DNA of 64,000 nt, from contig MAAE01000042.1 of the NCBI GenBank assembly GCA_002162675.1, forward strand, positions 29,767 through 93,766. Reading direction: 5' to 3'. The translations under genes were made by a program, and so were the position numbers. This DNA comes from Colwellia sp. 39_35_sub15_T18 (GTDB lineage: Bacteria > Pseudomonadota > Gammaproteobacteria > Enterobacterales > Alteromonadaceae). How positions within the stretch are numbered: position 1 is the stretch's first letter; every line of letters starts with the position of its first letter. Under the pieces are notes generated by a model. The model worked only from the letters and a program-made list of their open reading frames with translations, was not told the origin of the DNA and searched no databases. Shown here one piece after another: positions 8,478 through 18,460 of the stretch.

Positions 8478-9500
8478 GTGATTGAGCAACACTTAGATTC
8501 TCGACAAACGCAAACTATTCGCAAACTTGTTTTAGTGAGTATTTTACTGGCTATCGTGGTGGTTGGCTTGGGAGCATACACTCGCTTAACTCATGCCGGG
8601 TTAGGTTGTCCGGATTGGCCAACCTGTTATGGCTTAATTGATGTCCCTGAAACATCAGCACAAATAGCCCTAGCTGAACAAGCGTTTCCTGAACGACCAG
8701 TAGAGCCTGAAAAGGCGTGGAATGAAATGATCCATCGCTATTTTGCCGGCACTTTAGGCTTGTTAATATTAGCGATAGCCTTTTTGTCGTTTAAGCAACG
8801 CAGTCAAGGGACACCATTACGTTTACCATTACTTATTTTGGTGATTGTTATTTTTCAAGCAGCATTAGGCATGTGGACAGTTACCATGAAATTAATGCCT
8901 ATTATTGTCATGGCCCACTTACTGGGTGGCTTTACTACTTTATGTTTATTGTTTTTATTGCATTTGCGCTTAAAATCGCAGCGGATTAATCAAGGTGATT
9001 GGCAAGTTAAAAAATATGGCCGTTATGCACTGTTGGGTATTGTAATTTTAAGTGCACAAATTGCTCTTGGCGGCTGGACGTCCTCAAATTATGCCGCGCT
9101 GAGTTGTGTCGAGTTACCTATATGCCAATCAGGTTGGCAAGAGCAGTTAAATTTTGACAGCTCTTTTGACTTGGTGCCACCTAAACGAGACAGTTATGAA
9201 TACGGGCATTTAGCCCATGATGAACGTGTCACTATCCATGTGATGCATCGATTTGGTGCTATTGTTACGACGGTCTATTTAGCGTGGTTGTTAACGATGA
9301 TTTTTCTGAAAGCAGAAACCAGTCTGTTTAAAACTTCGGCATTAATGGTCGCTTTCGTATTGGTTGCACAAGTGCTGCTTGGTATCAGTAATATTTGGTT
9401 TTCATTACCACTATCCGTAGCCGTAGGACATAACATTGTCGCGGCATGTTTAATGTTAACCTTGATAACGTTAACGTATCGCTTACGACGAAAAATATAA
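8478..9500 (+). CDS. ctaA: Haem A synthase (CtaA/COX15)
   Basis: Oxidises the C8 methyl of haem O to a formyl group to make haem A for the aa3 oxidase. 340 residues, about eight membrane helices. Conserved histidines are visible in [22 protein letters not shown] and VGHNIV. The N-terminal [17 protein letters not shown] segment is diagnostic of the COX15/CtaA family. It begins with GTG 8478, one base after the previous stop. Partner of ctaB, which follows after 10 bases. Confidence 0.96.
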   Translation: MIEQHLDSRQTQTIRKLVLVSILLAIVVVGLGAYTRLTHAGLGCPDWPTCYGLIDVPETSAQIALAEQAFPERPVEPEKAWNEMIHRYFAGTLGLLILAIAFLSFKQRSQGTPLRLPLLILVIVIFQAALGMWTVTMKLMPIIVMAHLLGGFTTLCLLFLLHLRLKSQRINQGDWQVKKYGRYALLGIVILSAQIALGGWTSSNYAALSCVELPICQSGWQEQLNFDSSFDLVPPKRDSYEYGHLAHDERVTIHVMHRFGAIVTTVYLAWLLTMIFLKAETSLFKTSALMVAFVLVAQVLLGISNIWFSLPLSVAVGHNIVAACLMLTLITLTYRLRRKI

Positions 9501-9510
9501 GGGGAAAACA

Positions 9511-10422
9511 ATGAGTAAAGTTATGACCAAAACAGAAATAACCCCTATAGCCATGCCAAAATGGCGAGCTTACTACGACATCACTAAGCCTCGTGTTGTG
9601 GCTTTGTTGGTACTTACTGCAGTGGTCGGCATGAGCCTGTCTGTGCCTGGAGGCTTGCCATGGCAACTTTTCATTCCTGCTATGTTTGGTATTGCTTTGT
9701 TGTCGTCAGCGGCAGCCGCTATTAACCATATAGTTGATGAAAAAATTGATGCCATTATGGGAAGAACTTATAATCGGCCTTTGCCAGAAGGGCGTATAAC
9801 GGCTAATGATGCCACTATTTTTGCCGCAGCTATTGCCATATTAGGTTTTGTCGTATTGTTTACACTGGTTAATCCGTTAACGGCTTATTTAACGTTGTCG
9901 GGTTTGGTCGGTTATAGTTTTGTTTATACGCTTTATTTAAAGCGCGCTACGCCGCAAAACATTACTATTGGCGGTTTGGCGGGGGCTATTCCGCCGTTGC
10001 TTGGTTGGACCGCGATGACGAATGAAATTCACCCCCATGCGTTGTTATTAGTATTGTTTATTTTTACATGGACACCACCACACTTTTGGGCGCTAGCCAT
10101 TCATCGTAAAAATGATTATGCGAAAGTGAATATTCCTATGCTACCGGTCACTCATGGGGTTAGCTTTACTACCACGCAAATATTGCTGTATACAGTATTG
10201 CTGTTTGTGGTGGGCTTATTGCCTTATTTGGTGGGTATGAGTAACTGGCTTTATCTTATTGGCGCCGTTGTTTTAAATGTGATGTTCTTTGCTTACGCAT
10301 GGAAATTAAAATTTAATGCTGATGAAAATACCGCTATGGATACTTTTAAGTTCTCAATAGTGCATTTAATGCTGTTATTCGTGATTTTATTGCTTGATCA
10401 TTACTTATTACCGGTAGGTTAA
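9511..10422 (+). CDS. ctaB: Protohaem IX farnesyltransferase (haem O synthase)
   Basis: UbiA-family prenyltransferase that adds farnesyl to protohaem to form haem O (also called cyoE). 303 residues, polytopic. The first Asp-rich motif lies in [20 protein letters not shown] and the second substrate-binding loop around [22 protein letters not shown] site precedes ATG 9511. It sits between ctaA and the SCO gene, so haem A synthesis and copper delivery are encoded in one transcript. Confidence 0.96.
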   Translation: MSKVMTKTEITPIAMPKWRAYYDITKPRVVALLVLTAVVGMSLSVPGGLPWQLFIPAMFGIALLSSAAAAINHIVDEKIDAIMGRTYNRPLPEGRITANDATIFAAAIAILGFVVLFTLVNPLTAYLTLSGLVGYSFVYTLYLKRATPQNITIGGLAGAIPPLLGWTAMTNEIHPHALLLVLFIFTWTPPHFWALAIHRKNDYAKVNIPMLPVTHGVSFTTTQILLYTVLLFVVGLLPYLVGMSNWLYLIGAVVLNVMFFAYAWKLKFNADENTAMDTFKFSIVHLMLLFVILLLDHYLLPVG

Positions 10423-10430
10423 CTCCTTTT

Positions 10431-11051
10431 ATGAAAAATTATTCTGTTTACCTTGGTGGTATTGTTGCGGCAATTGTGGGTGTTTTAGTGTTTCAGCAAA
10501 TGAGTAAATTACCTCAGCCTGAGCATGCCCTTTATTATCAACAGCCAAGAGCAATAAAGGCGTTTGAACTGACTAAGCATGATGGTCAGCCTTTTGGCAA
10601 ACAGCAGCTCGTCGGGCGATGGTCATTGGTATTCTTTGGTTATACTTCTTGTCCTGATGTTTGCCCAACTACCTTGCAAAATTTAGGTTTTATTTATGAT
10701 GATTTGCAAGCCATTGCCGATAATAGCCAAGTGCTGTTAGTCAGCGTTGACCCTCAGCGTGATAACTTGAATAAATTAAGTCAATATATTGCTTACTTTA
10801 ACCCTGAGTTTGTTGCACTTAGGGCTGGGCATGATGTGCTGTTTCCTTTTGCCCGTAATTTGGGGTTGATGTATGCCATCAGTGGTGAGGGTGATGATTA
10901 CTTGGTTGATCACAGTGCTTCGTTGGTATTGATTAATCCTGATGGCGATATTGCCGCTATTTTCAAGCCTGAACAAGCCGTGGGTAAGGTGCCTAGTATT
11001 GATAGTGATAAATTATTGAGCGATTATCAAAAAATAGTGGCATTGCATTAA
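10431..11051 (+). CDS. SCO1/SenC family copper chaperone
   Basis: Membrane-anchored thioredoxin-fold protein that metallates the CuA site of CoxB. 206 residues with an N-terminal anchor (about residues 5-24). It has the copper-binding CPDVC motif in YTSCPDVCPTTL and the third ligand His in LVDHSASLVL. It is the last gene of the cox/cta cluster. A second, divergent CxxxC protein lies three genes upstream, so two related redox or copper proteins serve the cluster. Confidence 0.95.
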   Translation: MKNYSVYLGGIVAAIVGVLVFQQMSKLPQPEHALYYQQPRAIKAFELTKHDGQPFGKQQLVGRWSLVFFGYTSCPDVCPTTLQNLGFIYDDLQAIADNSQVLLVSVDPQRDNLNKLSQYIAYFNPEFVALRAGHDVLFPFARNLGLMYAISGEGDDYLVDHSASLVLINPDGDIAAIFKPEQAVGKVPSIDSDKLLSDYQKIVALH

Positions 11052-11132
11052 TAAAAATAGCGAGCATCGAAAACAGATAGAAAATTAGTGCCTTCGCAAC
11101 TATTCAACTCGCTACTCGTAACTAACAGTAAC

Positions 11133-12197
11133 TTATAGGTGATACCACTCGCCACCCGCTTTCAAAATAAACCAAGGCTTTGAATACCAGTAATAATGAC
11201 CCGGCTGACTAATACTAGCGGCAGTGCAATTACAACGAACCCGGCCTGTGGGTAAATCACCACTGAAATTAATGGTAAAACTGTTATCATCTTGCCAATC
11301 AATTTTTTGCTTACCTAAGCCAGAGATATAACAATTGAGTTGTGATTTATAAAAATCATCTGTCTCGATAGTAAAAGTGATACTTTTTGCTTGTTGGTAT
11401 TCAAAAATGGTCTCAGCCTGCTCATCTTGCAACTGAATATTAAAGGGCAGTGAGTTGAGTTTGTCGCGTAGACCTGAAATTTTGTCATAGGGCATAGAAG
11501 CAGGAAAACGCGGGACACTGGTTAGGTTGGTATGAAGACCGACAGCACCCGATTGTTGTGAGAAGGCGGTAAAATTATTTGCTTTCACCCACGCTTGTAT
11601 TACCGGGTCGTATTCTCCATAAGGGTAAGCAAAATAGCGCCAGCTTTGCCCTGTTTTTTCTTTGATAATGTTTTCAGCGTTTAATAATAATGTTGTTTGC
11701 TTGGTCAACCATTGCTCTGGCGTTAGTCCCTCGGTAATTCGTGTCATTGAATCGTGCTCAAAACCGTGATTAGCAATAATAACACCTTCATCGGCCATGG
11801 CTTTTAATTGTGGCCATGAGAGATAGTGCGAGCTCTTTCTACCTTCATTGCTATTAATAATGCCGGGGTTTACATAAATGGTGTACGGGTAATTAAATTT
11901 ATCAAGAATGGGTTTGGCTTGGGTGAGTACATCAATATAGGCATCATCAAAAGTAATGGCGACAGTTTTATCTTTTAAAGGTTGCTGATTTTTTATATCG
12001 TTAATAACTTGCGATAAAGGCACGACATTAAATTGATGATCTTTTAAATATTGTAAATGCACCTCAAACTGCTGGGGAGTGATACTGGTACTTTTTGGCG
12101 TGCTATCGTTAACATGGTGATATTGTAAGATTACTGCCGCAAAACTAGTTATATGAAAGTAGCATAGCAGTAGCGCCAACAAGCCTTTTTTCATCAT
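11133..12197 (-). CDS. Polysaccharide deacetylase family protein, secreted
   Basis: Exported NodB-fold (CE4) protein of 354 residues with an N-terminal signal peptide (about residues 1-20). The NodB motif TFDDAYID supplies the catalytic Asp and metal-ligand Asp, and HGFEHDS supplies the two metal-binding histidines. The C-terminal 110 residues form an additional beta-rich region of unknown role. It likely removes acetyl groups from an extracellular or wall polysaccharide; the substrate is not determinable. An AGGAA site precedes the double ATG at 12197/12194. It is convergent with the cox cluster. Confidence 0.85.
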   Translation of the reverse strand: MMKKGLLALLLCYFHITSFAAVILQYHHVNDSTPKSTSITPQQFEVHLQYLKDHQFNVVPLSQVINDIKNQQPLKDKTVAITFDDAYIDVLTQAKPILDKFNYPYTIYVNPGIINSNEGRKSSHYLSWPQLKAMADEGVIIANHGFEHDSMTRITEGLTPEQWLTKQTTLLLNAENIIKEKTGQSWRYFAYPYGEYDPVIQAWVKANNFTAFSQQSGAVGLHTNLTSVPRFPASMPYDKISGLRDKLNSLPFNIQLQDEQAETIFEYQQAKSITFTIETDDFYKSQLNCYISGLGKQKIDWQDDNSFTINFSGDLPTGRVRCNCTAASISQPGHYYWYSKPWFILKAGGEWYHL

Positions 12198-12383
12198 TAT
12201 TTCCTGTTTGATATTGAATAACCTAAAATAACGCCTTTTTGATTAAATGCCTAGTAATAAGGAGTAATTTCTTGGCTGTGTGGGTTTTTGATAATGTCTA
12301 GCACCGGATTAAGTGTCACTAGTATTATTTAAGTCATACTTGTTTAGCGCGTTAACAAGTAACTGCCTTGATAAGGGTCAAAG

Positions 12384-12743
12384 TTAAGCTTGTTTTGGCG
12401 AAACATACAGTAAGGTTTTGGCTAGTAGCCAGCCGCAAACAAGGCCTAAAGTATTGGCTGCCATATCTAACCACTCGCCGTAACGATTAACATAGGGTTG
12501 AATTAATTCGATGGCACCGCTAAAAGCAATAAAGAGCAATACTAATACGAGGTAATATTTAGGTTTTCGTAACGCAGTTGGCAAAATTAAAGCCGCATAA
12601 GCAATAAAATGATGAGTTTTATCTGTGCCAGGCACATTAGGCAATTGGGAAACAGGCCAAAGGGATAAAGTCGTAATGGCGGTCAGTAAAAGCAATGTTA
12701 GGCTGAGCCAATAATATTGAATCAAATGAGTGACTTTAGACAT
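12384..12743 (-). CDS. VanZ-like membrane protein
   Basis: About 119 residues with four predicted membrane helices. The family signatures DKTHHFIAYAAL and ELIQPYVNRYGEWLDMAANTLG are present, with conserved His, Glu, Arg and Asp positions of the VanZ-like family. The function of chromosomal VanZ-like proteins is unclear. I chose ATG 12743, which overlaps the end of the upstream gene by 8 bases; ATG 12752 in the same frame is equally possible. It is translationally coupled to the 94-residue membrane protein gene. Confidence 0.75.
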   Translation of the reverse strand: MSKVTHLIQYYWLSLTLLLLTAITTLSLWPVSQLPNVPGTDKTHHFIAYAALILPTALRKPKYYLVLVLLFIAFSGAIELIQPYVNRYGEWLDMAANTLGLVCGWLLAKTLLYVSPKQA

Positions 12744-13020
12744 GGCTATCATCTTCGTGGTTTGGGTTTGAGGGCTTGATTTTTGGCTTATGGCTATTAA
12801 GAATATTAAACCAGCGATTAGCAAAAATACCTATATAGCCCCAAGCAGCTATAGCACAGGCTACAGCCAGTATCACTAAGCCAATAACTTGCCATAAATG
12901 ATGATAAAAATAGCCTAAGGCAATAAACATTAACCCGAAAGCAAAAAGGCCAAGGCCACGCAAGAACAGGGATAAACTGCGTTGGGGATCTTGACCTAAT
13001 TTAGCGAGTAAATTATTCAT
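12736..13020 (-). CDS. Small membrane protein of unknown function
   Basis: 94-residue protein with two hydrophobic segments (about residues 22-40 and 44-66), a short amphipathic N-terminus and a hydrophilic charged tail. I do not recognise a family. It overlaps the VanZ-like gene and follows nfuA on the same strand after 42 bases, so the three may form one transcript. Confidence 0.6.
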   Translation of the reverse strand: MNNLLAKLGQDPQRSLSLFLRGLGLFAFGLMFIALGYFYHHLWQVIGLVILAVACAIAAWGYIGIFANRWFNILNSHKPKIKPSNPNHEDDSHV

Positions 13021-13062
13021 TTATGTTTTTTAATCATTATTCAGCTTTAAAGTGAATATGAT

Positions 13063-13641
13063 CTAGTAATATGAATGATCACCACGTTGATGCTCAGTAG
13101 CATCTTTTACGCCTTTAATTTCATCACCCATCATTTCAGTGAGCTGTTTTTCAATGCCATCTTTTACCGTGACATCAATTTGACTACAGCCATTACAACC
13201 GCCGCCAAATTGCAGTACCGCATAACCATCATCGGTGATTTCAACTAGGGTACATTCTCCGCCATGGCCTGCCAATTGCGGATTAACTTCAGCTTGTAAA
13301 AAGTAATGAACACGTTCAAATAAAGAGGCATCATCAGCAACTTTACGCAACTTAGCGTTTGGTGCTTTCAGGGTAAGCTGTGAACCCATTTGGTCGGTAA
13401 CAAAATCAATTTCAGCTTCTTCTAAAAAGCTTTTGCTGTCGCCATCAATCATGGCAGAAAAACCCTCAAAAGGTAATTCTATATCATCAGGCTCTACTGC
13501 GTCAGCAGGACAATATGATACACCACATTCAGCTTTAGCTGTGCCGGGGTTAACGACAAAGACGCGAATATGCGTTCCTTCGGCTTGTTGTGATAGTAGC
13601 TTAACAAAATGCTCTTGGGCGGTTGATGAAATAGTGATCAT
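13063..13641 (-). CDS. nfuA: Fe-S biogenesis protein NfuA
   Basis: Iron-sulfur cluster carrier that delivers [4Fe-4S] clusters to apo-enzymes, 192 residues. The N-terminal degenerate A-type (HesB-like) domain (about 1-95) has lost most ligand cysteines. The C-terminal Nfu domain carries the cluster-binding Cys-x2-Cys in GGGCNGCSQ. Length and domain order match E. coli NfuA. An IscR type-1-like palindrome lies 54-78 bases upstream of the start, suggesting control by cellular Fe-S status. In E. coli nfuA neighbours gntX/comF and bioH; here an M14 peptidase gene lies between. Confidence 0.96.
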   Translation of the reverse strand: MITISSTAQEHFVKLLSQQAEGTHIRVFVVNPGTAKAECGVSYCPADAVEPDDIELPFEGFSAMIDGDSKSFLEEAEIDFVTDQMGSQLTLKAPNAKLRKVADDASLFERVHYFLQAEVNPQLAGHGGECTLVEITDDGYAVLQFGGGCNGCSQIDVTVKDGIEKQLTEMMGDEIKGVKDATEHQRGDHSYY

Positions 13642-13694
13642 AATACTGTAACTCTCTTACTTGGTTAACGCTTTGTACAGGAATTGGAGATAAT

Positions 13695-13719
13695 ATACTT
13701 GAGTGTTTTACTCAAGTAT
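13695..13719. promoter_or_regulatory. IscR type-1-like operator upstream of nfuA
   Basis: A perfect dyad with arms ATACTTGAGT (13695-13704) and ACTCAAGTAT (13710-13719) around GTTTT. Compared with the published 25-base type-1 IscR consensus as I remember it, 23 positions agree; the two mismatches are symmetric (GAGT/ACTC instead of GACT/AGTC). It lies upstream of nfuA, an IscR target in E. coli, and also upstream of the divergent peptidase gene. Confidence 0.6.
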
Positions 13720-13808
13720 GATCATTTTACTCTGCAATCTTGCGATGTGCTAATGATTTTTATGCTTTTATTTGCTATTTTAAACAAGATCAATAAAAGG
13801 AAAGTTTA

Positions 13809-16376
13809 ATGTTCGTCGTTCGCCATATAATTACTGTTTTTTTACTCATTACGTCATTCTTTACACAGGCATTGCCCGTGCAAAACTATTTGCCAAAACA
13901 AATAAGTTTTAATCAAAAAATATCCTTACCAAGCGCCACGTTAGGCTTTGAAATAGGACAACGACATGTCAGACATGATCAATTAAAACAATACTTTACT
14001 CTGCTAGAGCAACAAGCTAAACGGGTGAAGTTGACGAGCATAGGCAAAACGGCACAATGGCGAGAACAGTTTTTAGTGACTATTTCTAGTCCTGAAAATT
14101 TAGCTAATTTAGATAACATTCTTGAAAAAAGGCATATTCCACTCGCGACTAAGCACGTCAAAGGTGAGCCATTAGTGGTTTGGCTAGGCTATAGTGTGCA
14201 CGGTGATGAAATTAGTGGCGCCAATGCGGCTATGGTGGTGGCTTATTACTTAGCGGCGAGTGAAGAAGCGTCAATTAAAACCATGCTCGCCAATACTATT
14301 ATTGTTTTAGAGCCTAGCATGAATCCCGATGGCATGGACAGATTTGTTAACTGGGTTAGCACCTATCGTGGTTCAGCAGATAATAGCGATGTTAATCATA
14401 TTGAACATCACCAACCATGGATCAGCGGCAGAACTAATCATTTTTGGTTTGATTTAAACCGCGACTGGCTTTTGCTTTCACAGCAAGGAAGTCGCCATAG
14501 ACTAAAATATTTTCATCAATATCAGCCTAATGTTTTGGGGGATTACCATGAAATGGGAGCGAATAGCAGCTACTTTTTCCAGCCAGGGATTAGCAGCAGA
14601 ACCAATCCGTTAACGCCAAAGCAGAATTTTGTCTTAACGAAAACGCTTGCTAAGTACCATGCCAAGGCTTTAGATAAAGCACAGCGTTTGTATTACAGCG
14701 AAGAAAATTTTGATGATTTTTATTACGGTAAAGGCTCAACGTATCCTGATATTAACGGCAGTATCGGTATTTTATTTGAGCAAGCGAGCGCCAGAGGTAT
14801 GCAGCAAGACTCAACTAACGGTTTACTCACGTTGGAATACGGCATTCAAAATCATGTGCTTACTTCACTATCAACCATTGAAGGCGCTTGGCAAAATCGC
14901 CAGCAATTGAAAAAATATCGCCATAATTTTTATCAGCAAGCAATAAAACAAGCCAAAAAACAAAAGTTCGATGGTTATTTAATCAGTGAGAGTAAAGATA
15001 AGTATCGCTTACATGCCTTATTGAATACCTTGTCTCAGCATCAAATTAACGTTTATCCATTAACTAAAGATTTTAACTATCAAAAGCAAACCTATACTCA
15101 AGGGGGTAGTTATTTTGTGCCGTTAGTACAAGAGCAATATGGCTTAGTGCAAGCGCTGTTTAATCAAGCAACTGATTTTCCAGATAACACCTTTTATGAT
15201 GTTTCGGGCTGGACAATGCCGCTTGCCATGAATATTCATTTTCAGGCGCTTGATAGCACTTGGGGATTAGAGCTTGCCGACAAGCCTTGGTCTACAGCCG
15301 ATATTAGTAAAACCACCAAAGCTATAATTGATGAAACTACTTATGCTTACGCCTTTGAATGGCATCACTTTTTAGCGCCAAAATTATTGAATAGTCTGTT
15401 AGAAAATAAAATAAAAGCCAAGGTAGCAACCGGTGGTTTTGTTAGTCACGTCAAGGGTAAGAAACGCAGCTTCGCTTCAGGCACTATTGTGGTGCCAGCC
15501 GCTATTCAAGCCACTAAAAATTGGCGAAAAATACTTGTTGAGCTAAGTAAGCAAAGTGAGCTTGAATTAGTCGCATTAAATAGTGGTTTAACGAGCCAAG
15601 GTATTGATTTAGGTAGTAGCTCGTTCAAGTTATTAACGCAACCTAAAGTACTGTTGGTAGGTGGTCATGGCGTGTCTCAATATGAAGCGGGTGAAATTCG
15701 CTACTATCTTGATGAAACACTCGCCGTGCCAGTAAGTGTGGTTGAGCATAACCGTTTAATGGCAATTGACTTAAATAGTTATAGCCATCTGATTTTAGTG
15801 GATGGCAGTTATGACGAAGTTAGTGATAAAACGGTAGCAAAACTTAAGACATGGATAAAGCAGGGCGGTGTGGTTATTGGCCAAAAACGTGCTGCTAAAT
15901 GGCTAGCGGAGCAAGAAATTTTATCGGTAAATTTTGTCAGTAAAAAACAGATAGATCAGTTGTTTGATAGTGAACAATTAAGCTATCAAGATAAAGAAAA
16001 ATTAGCGGCTAGAAAACGTATTGCGGGCGCTATATTTGATACAGAACTTGATATTACACATCCATTAGCTTTTGGCTATGAACACGCTAATTTACCTTTA
16101 TTTCGCAACAGTACCTTGATCATGGAAACCGGTCAGCACCCCTTCATTACTTTGGCTAAATATAGCGCTAAACCCTTGTTAAGTGGCTACACAGATAAAA
16201 ATTTAGTTAACCGCTTGGCACATAATGCCGCCATTGTTGCTCATAATTATGGCCAAGGCCGGGTCATTGCCAGCAGTGATGTGTTAGCGTTTCGAGGTTA
16301 CTGGTTAGGTAGCGCTAAGTTGTTAGCAAACAGTTTGTTTTTTGCTAACGTGTTTAGTGCGCCAGTCGATAATTAG
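13809..16376 (+). CDS. Secreted M14 family zinc carboxypeptidase-like protein
   Basis: 855-residue exported metallopeptidase with a signal peptide (about residues 1-22). The zinc-binding His-x2-Glu is His131-Glu134 in VHGDEISGAN, followed by NPDGMDRF and a further His in GDYHEMGAN. The catalytic Glu is probably in LFEQASARG. The C-terminal half (from about 480) resembles a glutamine-amidotransferase-like/Rossmann region (VLLVGGHG), as in long marine M14 peptidases. An AAAGGAA site precedes ATG 13809. It likely degrades extracellular peptides. It starts divergently from nfuA and shares its upstream region. Confidence 0.85.
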   Translation: MFVVRHIITVFLLITSFFTQALPVQNYLPKQISFNQKISLPSATLGFEIGQRHVRHDQLKQYFTLLEQQAKRVKLTSIGKTAQWREQFLVTISSPENLANLDNILEKRHIPLATKHVKGEPLVVWLGYSVHGDEISGANAAMVVAYYLAASEEASIKTMLANTIIVLEPSMNPDGMDRFVNWVSTYRGSADNSDVNHIEHHQPWISGRTNHFWFDLNRDWLLLSQQGSRHRLKYFHQYQPNVLGDYHEMGANSSYFFQPGISSRTNPLTPKQNFVLTKTLAKYHAKALDKAQRLYYSEENFDDFYYGKGSTYPDINGSIGILFEQASARGMQQDSTNGLLTLEYGIQNHVLTSLSTIEGAWQNRQQLKKYRHNFYQQAIKQAKKQKFDGYLISESKDKYRLHALLNTLSQHQINVYPLTKDFNYQKQTYTQGGSYFVPLVQEQYGLVQALFNQATDFPDNTFYDVSGWTMPLAMNIHFQALDSTWGLELADKPWSTADISKTTKAIIDETTYAYAFEWHHFLAPKLLNSLLENKIKAKVATGGFVSHVKGKKRSFASGTIVVPAAIQATKNWRKILVELSKQSELELVALNSGLTSQGIDLGSSSFKLLTQPKVLLVGGHGVSQYEAGEIRYYLDETLAVPVSVVEHNRLMAIDLNSYSHLILVDGSYDEVSDKTVAKLKTWIKQGGVVIGQKRAAKWLAEQEILSVNFVSKKQIDQLFDSEQLSYQDKEKLAARKRIAGAIFDTELDITHPLAFGYEHANLPLFRNSTLIMETGQHPFITLAKYSAKPLLSGYTDKNLVNRLAHNAAIVAHNYGQGRVIASSDVLAFRGYWLGSAKLLANSLFFANVFSAPVDN

Positions 16377-16428
16377 GCTTTAGGCTTTAGGTATTTACGC
16401 TTTACTATTAGATATTAGATATTAAGTC

Positions 16429-17151
16429 TTAGCTATTAGGCAAGGTCAGGCAAACCGTTACCAATGTTACTTTGGTAATACCTGACTTTTTAAGTAATTT
16501 ACTTATTTCATTAGCGGTGCTGCCTGTTGTCACCACATCATCAATCAATATAACCTGCTTTAAATTTTTTGTTAACACTGGATTTAGCTCAAAAGTGTTA
16601 GCTAAATTTTTACGTCGTTGCGCACCAGTTTGTCCCACTTGGCTGGTGTTTTTCTTAACACGTTTTAGCGCTGATGCTTGGTAAGGTAAGTGTAATTTTT
16701 TGGCGAAACGCTGGGCAATTAAATGGGCTTGGTTATAACCTCGTTCCTGCCATTTATCGATATGTAGCGGCACACTTAGTACTAAATCAATACTTGATGT
16801 TGTGTTAACTAGGTTTGATTTTTGCCATTGCTCAATGAGCAAGTCAGCAAAAATATTGGCTAACTCAAATCGACCATGATATTTAAATTCGACTAACCAA
16901 TGGCTAAAGGGAGGTAAATAGGGAGACAAACAAAATAGCTGATCAAATGTAATGTTGGGTAAAGCGCGATTTATTGCTGGCCAATTAAGTAAATCACTTT
17001 GTACCATCTCTTGCTTGAAAAGCGGTAATTCGGCTAAGCAAGCTGAACATAAAAGTGGATATTTATCGGTGCTATTGCCGCATAAATCACATTGACCGAG
17101 TAGCAGTAATAGTTTTGGGTAGAAACACTGAATTTTTGTTTGCCATTCCAT
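16429..17151 (-). CDS. comF: ComF family protein (GntX-like phosphoribosyltransferase fold)
   Basis: 240-residue protein with an N-terminal zinc-ribbon-like segment (CDLCGN...CSACL) and a C-terminal type I phosphoribosyltransferase fold whose PRPP loop reads VILIDDVVTTGSTA. The family is implicated in DNA uptake or use of DNA as nutrient, but biochemical activity is unproven. It is divergent from bioH, matching the gntX-bioH arrangement of enterobacteria. Confidence 0.9.
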   Translation of the reverse strand: MEWQTKIQCFYPKLLLLLGQCDLCGNSTDKYPLLCSACLAELPLFKQEMVQSDLLNWPAINRALPNITFDQLFCLSPYLPPFSHWLVEFKYHGRFELANIFADLLIEQWQKSNLVNTTSSIDLVLSVPLHIDKWQERGYNQAHLIAQRFAKKLHLPYQASALKRVKKNTSQVGQTGAQRRKNLANTFELNPVLTKNLKQVILIDDVVTTGSTANEISKLLKKSGITKVTLVTVCLTLPNS

Positions 17152-17208
17152 TGTCAGCAGCCATTTTGTAAAATAGAGTTAGAATACTCATTTTCTTAAG
17201 AATTAAGC

Positions 17209-18042
17209 ATGGCAGAAACCCTACATTTTTCCACTCATTATCAAGCAGAAGCAACCAGTATACCTTTAGTGTTACTACATGGTTGGGGTTTGAACTCAGC
17301 CGTGTGGCAACCCCTAATTGCACAGTTATCGGCTGATTTTAAAGCTACCTTTCATATTATTACCATTGATTTACCCGGTTTTGGTGAAAATGTTGACAAC
17401 AAACTGCAACCGTATTCGTTAGTCAATATCACCAAACAAATTGATAAGACTATTGAGCAACCCGCTATATATCTAGGTTGGTCTTTAGGCGGGCTAGTAG
17501 CGACTGAAATGGCGTTAACTTATACTGAAAAGGTGCTGGGTTTGATCACGGTTGCTAGCTCACCGCGTTTTCTTGAAGAAGCTGTTACCACACCATCCTC
17601 CAAAATTATCTGGCCAGGTATCAAGCCTACGGTGTTAAACGCTTTTCATCAGCAATTACAAGTGGACACTAAAAAAACCATCAGTGGCTTTTTAAAAATA
17701 CAGGCCATGGGTAGCCCGCACATTCGCGATGATATTAAGCAAATTAGTCAATTGGTGTTGCAGCAGAAAATGCCTAGCAAAGCCACATTAGATCAATCTT
17801 TAGCTTTACTTGCACAGAGTGATTATAGACAAAAGCTTGCCGTCATTGAACAACCTTTTTTGCGTTTGTACGGAAGTGCCGACAGCCTTGTCCCTAAAAC
17901 TATTATCGAACAAGTTGCCAATATGGCCAAGCACAGTGAACATTATCTGTTTGAATACGCTTCACATGCGCCGTTCATTTCACACCTTGATGATTTTAGT
18001 AAGGTATTAACAACTTGGCTTATAGAGCAGTTTTCACCTTAA
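17209..18042 (+). CDS. bioH: Pimeloyl-ACP methyl ester carboxylesterase
   Basis: Alpha/beta hydrolase that removes the methyl group from pimeloyl-ACP methyl ester in biotin synthesis. 277 residues. The oxyanion region LLHGWGLNSAVW, nucleophile Ser92 in GWSLGG, Asp in YGSADSLVP and His in SHAPFISH give the triad. Sequence and position next to comF support BioH rather than a generic hydrolase. The other bio genes are not in this window. Confidence 0.9.
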   Translation: MAETLHFSTHYQAEATSIPLVLLHGWGLNSAVWQPLIAQLSADFKATFHIITIDLPGFGENVDNKLQPYSLVNITKQIDKTIEQPAIYLGWSLGGLVATEMALTYTEKVLGLITVASSPRFLEEAVTTPSSKIIWPGIKPTVLNAFHQQLQVDTKKTISGFLKIQAMGSPHIRDDIKQISQLVLQQKMPSKATLDQSLALLAQSDYRQKLAVIEQPFLRLYGSADSLVPKTIIEQVANMAKHSEHYLFEYASHAPFISHLDDFSKVLTTWLIEQFSP

Positions 18043-18146
18043 TAGCCACCGTTATTACTTTGTATAAGCAGCTGTTAAAGGTTTACTTTTTTTTCTTTTT
18101 GGTTAATAATTAAACAGAGTGTAAAAGATAAATAGAGGTGGGTGTG

Positions 18147-18446
18147 ATGGAAATACAATCAGCATTTAATTCTGGTGTGCAAGGTTTTCAAACAGCGACG
18201 GAAGAAGCTAATAAAGCCGCAGCAAATATTGTTGCTAATACCGTTAATACAGATGAAATTAATGAAGAAACTGCTCTGGAAACACCAGGCGCCAGTACTT
18301 CGGGTGCTAGCAGCGAGAAAGATATTCCAGATTTAAACCAATCTATTGTCGATTTGAAAGTCGCTGAATTTCAAGCTAAGGCATCAACGCAAGTGATTAA
18401 AAGTGCCGATGAAAGCTTGGGCACCTTATTGGATGTTATTGCTTAA
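18147..18446 (+). CDS. Small protein with flagellar rod-like C-terminus
   Basis: 99-residue protein of unknown function. The C-terminal third (VDLKVAEFQAKASTQVIKSA then DESLGTLLDV) closely resembles the C-terminal helix of flagellar rod and hook proteins (family pattern: two heptads ending in IKTADEMLGTLLD). The N-terminus (EIQSAFNSGVQGFQTATEEA) also looks helical, and the middle is low-complexity and acidic. ATG 18147 has an AGAGGTGG site about 6 bases before it; a GTG nine bases upstream is less likely. It is followed by the SprA-type metalloprotease gene after 14 bases, so the two are probably co-expressed. Confidence 0.65.
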   Translation: MEIQSAFNSGVQGFQTATEEANKAAANIVANTVNTDEINEETALETPGASTSGASSEKDIPDLNQSIVDLKVAEFQAKASTQVIKSADESLGTLLDVIA

Positions 18447-18460
18447 ACATTATTTGAAAT

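Noticed and set aside
16377..16428. Short TAGGCTTTAGGC and ATTAGATATTAGATATTA microrepeats
   Set aside because: Simple A+T-rich filler between convergent genes; no defined unit or function.
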